This document shows positions 57,866 through 64,000 of a DNA stretch of 64,000 nucleotides, piece by piece (positions within the stretch are counted from its first letter, which is position 1; each line of letters opens with the position of its first letter). Under the pieces are notes generated by a model, which did not search any database, was not told the origin of the DNA, and was given only the letters and a program-made list of their open reading frames with translations. The stretch covers positions 23,843,001 through 23,907,000 of the forward strand of contig NC_068563.1 of assembly GCF_022201045.2 (NCBI RefSeq), written 5' to 3'. Position numbers and translations under genes: made by a program. The DNA is from Citrus sinensis. Its lineage: Eukaryota > Streptophyta > Magnoliopsida > Sapindales > Rutaceae.

Positions 57866-60577
57866 GGTAACTAGGCCATCCACTAAATTGAATTTAGGAG
57901 CTTCATTAACCATATTGTTGCCACCATCAAATCCAAGATTTCCTACAATATTGGCGGAGAAGAGCTCCGAGAAAGCAGTTTCTCCATTGTCAATAATGTC
58001 AAGTTCTCCTTGTTTCTCCTTTGACTGTTTCTTCCTAAATCTCTTATCATCATCGTGAACTTGAATGCCTTTGTTTGAGAGATTTTCACTAGTTTTCCTT
58101 CCCTTCCGTTTCAGATCTTTCTCCATATCAACATCTCTAGAACCATTTAGATTGGTTCTTTGCATCATCAATAGCATCAAGCTCCCCTTCTTTCTGTTTG
58201 GACTTCTTTTTCAATTTCTTCCCTGCTGCTGAATCACTTTTGCTCCACTGAATTTCTTCATTTGAGAGTTTATCATTTGTTTCTCTTGTGCCAACTCTTT
58301 TCTTTTCCATATGAACTTTTATCGTGTCATCAGCATTATTTGAGGAATCATTAACTTTATCAACTATATTGTCCTTTTCATTTTTGGTGATTCTATTTAT
58401 TGGTCTAGCATTGAAAATATGCAAGCTTGGCAACAGATTTTTGACCTGCAACAATATTGGACATAGATTAATCCAGTTAGAAGCAGAATTCTTGAAAGAT
58501 TATTAACATGATAAAATGATTGCAATATTACCTTCTTTGCCAATTTATCATATTCAGCTACAGGGTTTCCTTGTAGATTGAGGTTATTCAGGCTAACCAA
58601 TGACTTTAGCACCTGCTATTCAAGCATGTTGCCATTAAGCATGGTGAGAAAGTATATAGAAAAAACTTGATGGAAACAAATTTAAAAGAAACAAATATTT
58701 CAATGCCTCACCTTCAATTCTGACCATCTCGTGATCAAGTTCTTTCCTAAGTCTAAATTTTGAAGCTTCTTATTAAAAGCCAACTCGGCTGGAAGAGTCT
58801 AGGCAATTAAGAGAGTGAGACAGAGAAAGACAACATAAGAAATGAACAAGATATTAATCACAATACTAACAAAATAAATAAATAAATAAATAATAATGAA
58901 TTTGAAGACAGCGTGCTATCACAAAACGACGAGTGGGTACATGATTTACCTTAATGTCGTTGTGAGCGAGTCGGAGTTCTTTCAATTCTGTGCAAGACTT
59001 GAGTGAAGAACCAATAATCTGAACTTGGCAGTTTGACAGAGAGAGCTGGAGCCAGTTTTGATTAACAGCCTTAGCAACAGTCTTGCAAAATATTAGCTAA
59101 AGGCAATTAATGACCAAAGCATTGCTTACCTTTGTAATAGCTTTCATATTGAGCAGAGAATCTCCAATTTCGCGAATTGGATTTCGAGAAAGAACTGCAG
59201 GACAATCTCGAATGCCAAAAAGCATGATTCAGGTTCTACGGTCTTAATGGTAAAACAAACTTTTATCCCAAGTATCAACTTAAATTCCAATATTGACTTG
59301 ATCTGAACAAAGTATCATCAATCACGAACACGTAAAATCAAAAGGAATTGCACACGAGTTTGCTATCTCCTCAAAATCACACAGGCTTTCTCTCTACTGA
59401 AAAGTCCTAGAATAGATGTTCAACCATGCCTTCACCACTCCTTTAAACCAAATCCTAGAACAGGTAAAATTAATAGAATTAAAGAATATTGGCTCTAAGA
59501 AAAATGTAATTTGTTACTTCTCAAAGAATTACAGCTCTTATTCCTCTCCCATTTTCACCAAAGTTCTATATAGACAACAACACTTGAATAAACATAGGCT
59601 AGAGCATGTACTGTCAATCTACCAACAAAGACCAGCCAAATGAATAAATTTTATCGAATACAACAAAGTGTGAACTTGAAGAAATAAGAATCCGTACCAA
59701 GAGTGTTCAATTCCTTCATCTGATCAAGCTTGCATATCGAAACAATCTCATTGTCTGCACAACTCCAACAAAGAGATAAAAAACGTTAAAAAAATAAATG
59801 ATTTCCATATATTCATATCACCAACTTACAAAGAGGGTGCTGAAATTAGGGTCTAAATCTCACCATTCAGAATTAAAGCACGTAAGCTTACAACAGATAT
59901 CACCTCATCCATCGATCTAAGCTCATTTTTGCACGCATTCAACACCTGAATTTCAAAGACAGAACAAGGTGAATTTAAATAATCCAATTAGCTCATCATT
60001 TTCAAACCTAAACTACTTCAAACAACTAGTTTAGATCGAGCAAGTGTCCCAATGGACAATAATAACAAACGGATAAAAGATTTCAACCAAATCGCCAGTA
60101 ACAATAAGCATTGGAACCTTCTCATGGGAAAACAAGAATCTCTCATAAGCAACCATTTAAAAGTGTAAAAAATGTAAAATATCACGAACAAAGCAAGGGA
60201 ATGACACTTACAGTGAGCTTAGAGAGTCCTTCGATTCCTTTTAAGCTTTGCAATTTGTTTTGCACAACTGATAGCCACTTCAAATTCACGCAATGCCTCA
60301 ACCCCTTCAAATAAAATTTAAAAAAAAAATGAAATTTCATGCCAAGAAATGATAAAGGCGTAAATTTGTTACTGGGGTGTTGGGGAAATGAATGAATGGT
60401 AGGCACCTCAAGAGAAGTGAGGTTGTTGGAGCTAAGGTCGAGTCTCTCTAAGTTGTTGAAATCGGTCAAGCAAGAGACGTCGGAGAGAGCTTTGTGAGTG
60501 AGAGTCAGAGATTTTATGGAATTGGGATCGCCAGTCTTGTTGTCCTTCAAAATTTGCTCGGTGCTCAGTCGTGTCAT

Positions 60578-61562
60578 GATTTGGCTTCTTCGGTTTAGTC
60601 TTTGAGAATTAGCAAAACCCTAGCTTTGAATGTCTCTGCTTCCAGGGTTTATCTCTAAACTCTCAGGCAGTGTTTGTTCCGTACTCGTTTGAGTTAACCG
60701 ACACGTCGTTTCAATGTAATTCTTTTTTCAAACCTGAAGGAGTTCATATTAGTGAAATTTACAAAAATGATGGAATTGTTAGGTCAATTCACAAAAAATA
60801 GCTCAACTTTTCACTTTCTCTCTCTTTTTTTTTTTTTTTCTGGGGCCGGATCACAATGCCCAAAAATATGTTTGTTATATATTTTTCCTTTAATTAGGTT
60901 TGAATGGAAAGAAGAAACCTCCCCGTTAAATATCAAACTCTTAACTCTTTTATTACTAATTGAACTTGAGTCATTTGAGCACAAAAGGCATTCACAAGCA
61001 ACCGATCTCTACCTAAAAGCATCTATGTTATATTAACTGTATACAGTGTAAATAATCTATCACACACAGTCACTTAATCATAAACAATCTAGTTTTTCCA
61101 TTTCTTTATCACTGGCACCAAACACTATTTTCTTCACTCATTCAACTCTAAATCATTATCAAACTGCAATTGTAAAAATATTAGGTTTGTGTTTGGAATA
61201 TTGTGAGATTTTTTTTTCTAAAATATAAATTTAATTTAGAGAAAATGTTTCTAAATTATCTAAAATAGTTCTTCATTAGCAATGTAGGATGGACTAATGA
61301 ATGGACAACTCTTATTTTTTACCCTCTGAAACAAAGAAACATAAATTTTAAGTAGAGATTGGACTGTGAAATCAATAGCCCTCTTGAGTCCTTCCGCTGA
61401 AATTCATTTAATTTCGACGCCTGCTTAGTTGATCTAAATGCTGAAACATGGTGAAAAAATAGTGTAATTTTGGAGGGCTCCAATGTCCAATTATTTCCTT
61501 TTATTGTAATGATCGAGTGACATTGCATCCTGGACCCCAAGTACATAATATCACGGAAAAAT
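60578..61562. other. Intergenic between the LRR gene and the RLP gene
   Basis: Contains the 5' flank of the LRR gene and the 3' flank of the RLP gene. A T-run lies near 60826-60839. No further gene seen. Confidence 0.45.
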
Positions 61563-64000
61563 CTAGTAGCATCTTCTTACAAAGCAGCCAAATTCTTCGA
61601 TAAAGCCATCCAAAAAATGACAGTACTTGTACCTCCATCTTCTGCTGACAAGTAGAGGACCTATGAAACACCAAAACCCCACTACAAATCCAAGTGCCAA
61701 GCTTACATACAACAACCAGTCCACTTCGTCTTCATCTTCGTTCCCATTTCCATTTGGATCTTCTGGTACAAGAGGATTATTCTCATTACAATTAGGAAGT
61801 GGAGCTCCGCATAGATTGTTGCCGGCAAAACAAGATGCATCGAAGCTTTGCAATTGAGTGCTTGAAGGAATTTTCCCAGTCAAGTGATTGTTGGACAAGT
61901 TCAGGTGATTTAAAAATGACAAACTTGACATACTTTGGGGAATTTTACCAGAAAGTTGGTTCGCTGAGAAATCGAGGGACTCAATTGATTTCATATCACC
62001 AATTTTCTCAGGAATTTTGCTTGTAAAAAAATTGTGGGACAGATTCAGTGATTGCAATCCTTTAAGATTTGTCAGTTCCATCGGTATTTCTCCCGTGAAA
62101 TTATTCTTCGCAATGTCTATGCTTCTTACCAAATTCAGAATGGAGTTATATTCAACCATAGACCCTTTCGTCACAACTGATGCATCCACCACAAGTTCAC
62201 TCTCATCCAGCAATGCAAAGTAGGATATCGCATTCTCTAGAATAGACGAGTCCGTCGTCGCCATAGCAGTGAAGTTACTGATGCATCTGGGTATGGTCCC
62301 TGAGAGATAGTTATAAGCAACATCTAAAATTTGTAAAGAAGTTAGACGACAAAGTTGAATTGGCAAATCGCCATGGAACTTGTTTGATCGAAGAATGAGA
62401 ATCGACAAACTAGAAAATCTTTCTCCCATCCATGTTGGAATATTCCCGACAAACTCATTTTCGCCCATGTCAAGAGATACCAAACTTGAACAATTTTGAA
62501 ATGACTCGGGAATGACTCCAGACAATCTATTATTGCGCAGGTTCAATGACAAAAGAGAACTTAAAGTTCCAATTGAGGTCGGAAGACTACCAGTAAGGTT
62601 ATTGTTACCTAAATTCAGCATATCCAAGCCACGCCAATTCATCCAACAATCAGGTATATCCCCAGAAAAGTAATTTTTTGAGAGTTGGAGATAAGAAGTG
62701 CTCTTTAACCCATTACATATTAAATGAAAAATGGACCCCGAAAAACCATTATTAGAAAAATCAAGTATGCCGGATGGGGGAGGTAGAAGAGGCGATGGAC
62801 GGTAAGGAAAATCTAAATTTGGAATCTCACCGTAGATTTGGTTGCTAGAGAGATTCAAATACTTATACTGGAAAATGGAATTCCAAAACCAACGAGGAGT
62901 AGTATGTGAAATTCTTGTGTTGGATATGTCCAAAAAATACAAATGCTTTTGTGAATGAATCCACGATGGAAAATGAGGCCCTAAATGACATGACCTCAAT
63001 TTCAATGTATCGAGTTGAAAAGGAGGAACCCAGTTCGGATTGACTTGCAAGATTAGCGGGTTACCAGATGTAGAAAATGAAGTCAGTTTTGTTAGATTGA
63101 CAAAATGATTTTCAGAAAGTGTTCCACTCATCCTATTGTTGGACAAATCTAGATATTCTAAGTGTGAAAATTTTCCCAAAGACAATGGAATAGAACCATT
63201 CAACAAGTTGTTGGACAAATCTAGATATTCTAAGTTTAAAATTTGTCCTAGAGACAGTGGAATGGAACCATTCAGCCTGTTTTTGGAAAGATCTAGATAT
63301 GTCAAATATGTAAGTTCTCCTAAAGCAGATGGAAGTGGACCTGAAAGAGAGTTGTTACGTGGTCGAAGTCTGTTCAAACTTTTAAATTGCCCAAGTTGAT
63401 TTGTCATGTGACCTGAAAATTGACAACTCCTCAAAACTAGTGACTCTAGTGCATATGCACCACATGCAGAGAAAATATCTAAAACTTGTGATAAGTCTTG
63501 ACTCAATTTAACAAACGATAGATCGATTGATGTCAACTTACAAAGCCGTACAAACGATGTTGGAATCTTCCCTGCAAGCTCATAATTGAAGGAAAGGTCC
63601 AGAGTTTTGAGAGAGGTCAATTTTTCTAGACCGATTGATGAAATCTTACCTTGCAAGCTATTACTTCTAAGAGAAAGGAACTCAAGATCATTAAGCTTAG
63701 ACAACCAGCCAGGTATTGCAGAATTGAATTCATTATCAGATAAATCAAGATGTCTAAGAAACGTCAAGTTTCCTAGTCCGATGGGGATTTTACCTTGAAA
63801 TTGATTTCCGCTTAGATCGAAAAAGACTAAATTATGAAGACCAAAAACCCAACTGCCAAATTGAAACAAAGAGTTATTAAATTGATTTTGGGAAAGATCG
63901 AGGGCCTTAAGGGAGGAAAAATTAGCAGAGGATGACGGAGGAAAGTGATGGAGTTCACAGTAGGACAAGTTTAGTACTTTTAAAGAAGAGAGTGAGTTTG
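61563..64000 (-). CDS. LRR receptor-like protein (RLP, EIX2/GSO-like), 5' end outside window
   Basis: At least 812 residues without a stop or intron; the frame stays open to the window edge, so the signal peptide and first LRRs are missing. About 25 extracellular LRRs of the plant type (LxxLxLxxNxLxGxIP) are visible, for example LTFLRHLDLSDNEFNSAIPG and LEYLDLSNNLLNGSIP. A non-LRR island (ATTDSSILENAISYFALLDE, ELVVDASVVTKGSMVEYNSI) is followed by the last four repeats (LNLSHNFFTSKIPEKIGDMK, LSGKIPQSMSSLSFL). Then comes the cap (FAGNNLCGAPLPNC), an acidic spacer (GNGNEDEDEVDW), one membrane segment (LLYVSLALGFVVGFWCFIGP) and a short basic tail. There is no kinase domain. Relatives such as EIX2 and Ve1 sense microbial molecules at the plasma membrane with SOBIR1 as partner; the ligand here is unknown. 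Confidence 0.93.
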   Translation of the reverse strand, partial: NSLSSLKVLNLSYCELHHFPPSSSANFSSLKALDLSQNQFNNSLFQFGSWVFGLHNLVFFDLSGNQFQGKIPIGLGNLTFLRHLDLSDNEFNSAIPGWLSKLNDLEFLSLRSNSLQGKISSIGLEKLTSLKTLDLSFNYELAGKIPTSFVRLCKLTSIDLSFVKLSQDLSQVLDIFSACGAYALESLVLRSCQFSGHMTNQLGQFKSLNRLRPRNNSLSGPLPSALGELTYLTYLDLSKNRLNGSIPLSLGQILNLEYLDLSNNLLNGSIPLSLGKFSHLEYLDLSNNRMSGTLSENHFVNLTKLTSFSTSGNPLILQVNPNWVPPFQLDTLKLRSCHLGPHFPSWIHSQKHLYFLDISNTRISHTTPRWFWNSIFQYKYLNLSSNQIYGEIPNLDFPYRPSPLLPPPSGILDFSNNGFSGSIFHLICNGLKSTSYLQLSKNYFSGDIPDCWMNWRGLDMLNLGNNNLTGSLPTSIGTLSSLLSLNLRNNRLSGVIPESFQNCSSLVSLDMGENEFVGNIPTWMGERFSSLSILILRSNKFHGDLPIQLCRLTSLQILDVAYNYLSGTIPRCISNFTAMATTDSSILENAISYFALLDESELVVDASVVTKGSMVEYNSILNLVRSIDIAKNNFTGEIPMELTNLKGLQSLNLSHNFFTSKIPEKIGDMKSIESLDFSANQLSGKIPQSMSSLSFLNHLNLSNNHLTGKIPSSTQLQSFDASCFAGNNLCGAPLPNCNENNPLVPEDPNGNGNEDEDEVDWLLYVSLALGFVVGFWCFIGPLLVSRRWRYKYCHFLDGFIEEFGCFVRRCY

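Larger units (their letters stand above)
53228..60577 (-). pseudogene. LRR (SDS22/LRRCT-type) gene disrupted in its last exon
   Basis: An intracellular leucine-rich repeat protein of the SDS22/U2A'/dynein-light-chain-like type, without signal peptide or membrane segment. Nine exons: 60407-60577, 60212-60304, 59864-59945, 59698-59754, 59130-59194, 58950-59045, 58712-58798, 58532-58612 and the last, which starts at 58445. Exons 1-8 join in frame to 244 residues of short LRRs (NLERLDLSSNNLTSLE, LKWLSVVQNKLQSLKGIEG, NLDLGKNLITRW, LNNLNLQGNPVAEYDKLAK). The last exon codes for a lysine-rich tail. It carries two lesions. The frame in use stops at 58137, while the tail continues one base out of frame (58180 downwards). 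Then a 4.5-kb retrotransposon sits at 53344-57865. Beyond it the exon resumes at 53338 with SSAKKKKSKNRG and ends PVTWGDE at 53228. As it stands the gene would give about 346 residues instead of about 473. The LRR part is intact and may still be expressed. Confidence 0.88.

Overview
This is nuclear DNA of a flowering plant. The genes have introns with GT..AG borders, and the families are plant ones: photosystem I subunit O, a membrane-tethered NAC factor, nitrilase 4 and an LRR receptor-like protein. The space between genes is very AT-rich and full of plant transposons. The protein sequences look like those of a woody eudicot, possibly Citrus, but I cannot confirm the species from the sequence alone.

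Layout. 1-5.6 kb is repeat-rich: a short copia-like LTR element with a nested insertion, a tRNA-derived SINE and a (TA)n run. Then come an SDR dehydrogenase (5.7-6.7 kb, minus), a NAC transcription factor with a C-terminal membrane anchor (7.5-11.5 kb, minus), nitrilase 4 (14.4-17.7 kb, plus) and a coiled-coil protein (20.2-22.6 kb, minus). 22.6-33.8 kb has no gene I can support. It holds MITEs, a SINE split by a Harbinger-type MITE, an ATT-rich block and a higher-order tandem repeat. PSAO (33.8-34.8 kb, minus) carries a tRNA-Gln gene on the opposite strand of its third intron. Two related intronless F-box genes (38.1-39.2 and 49.1-50.2 kb, both minus) flank 10 kb of MITE and hAT remnants. An LRR gene (53.2-60.6 kb, minus) is broken in its last exon by a 4.5-kb Ty3/Gypsy-type retrotransposon and also carries a frameshift. 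The window ends inside an LRR receptor-like protein gene (minus, 5' end missing).

The genes do not form a pathway; they are ordinary independent plant genes. The unusual part is the transposon history. Several insertions can be dated relative to one another or checked base by base: target-site duplications are visible for about ten elements, there is one internal empty site, and one insertion can be removed on paper to recover the reading frame of the host gene. Coordinates of spliced genes were worked out by hand from splice-site phase and protein continuity.
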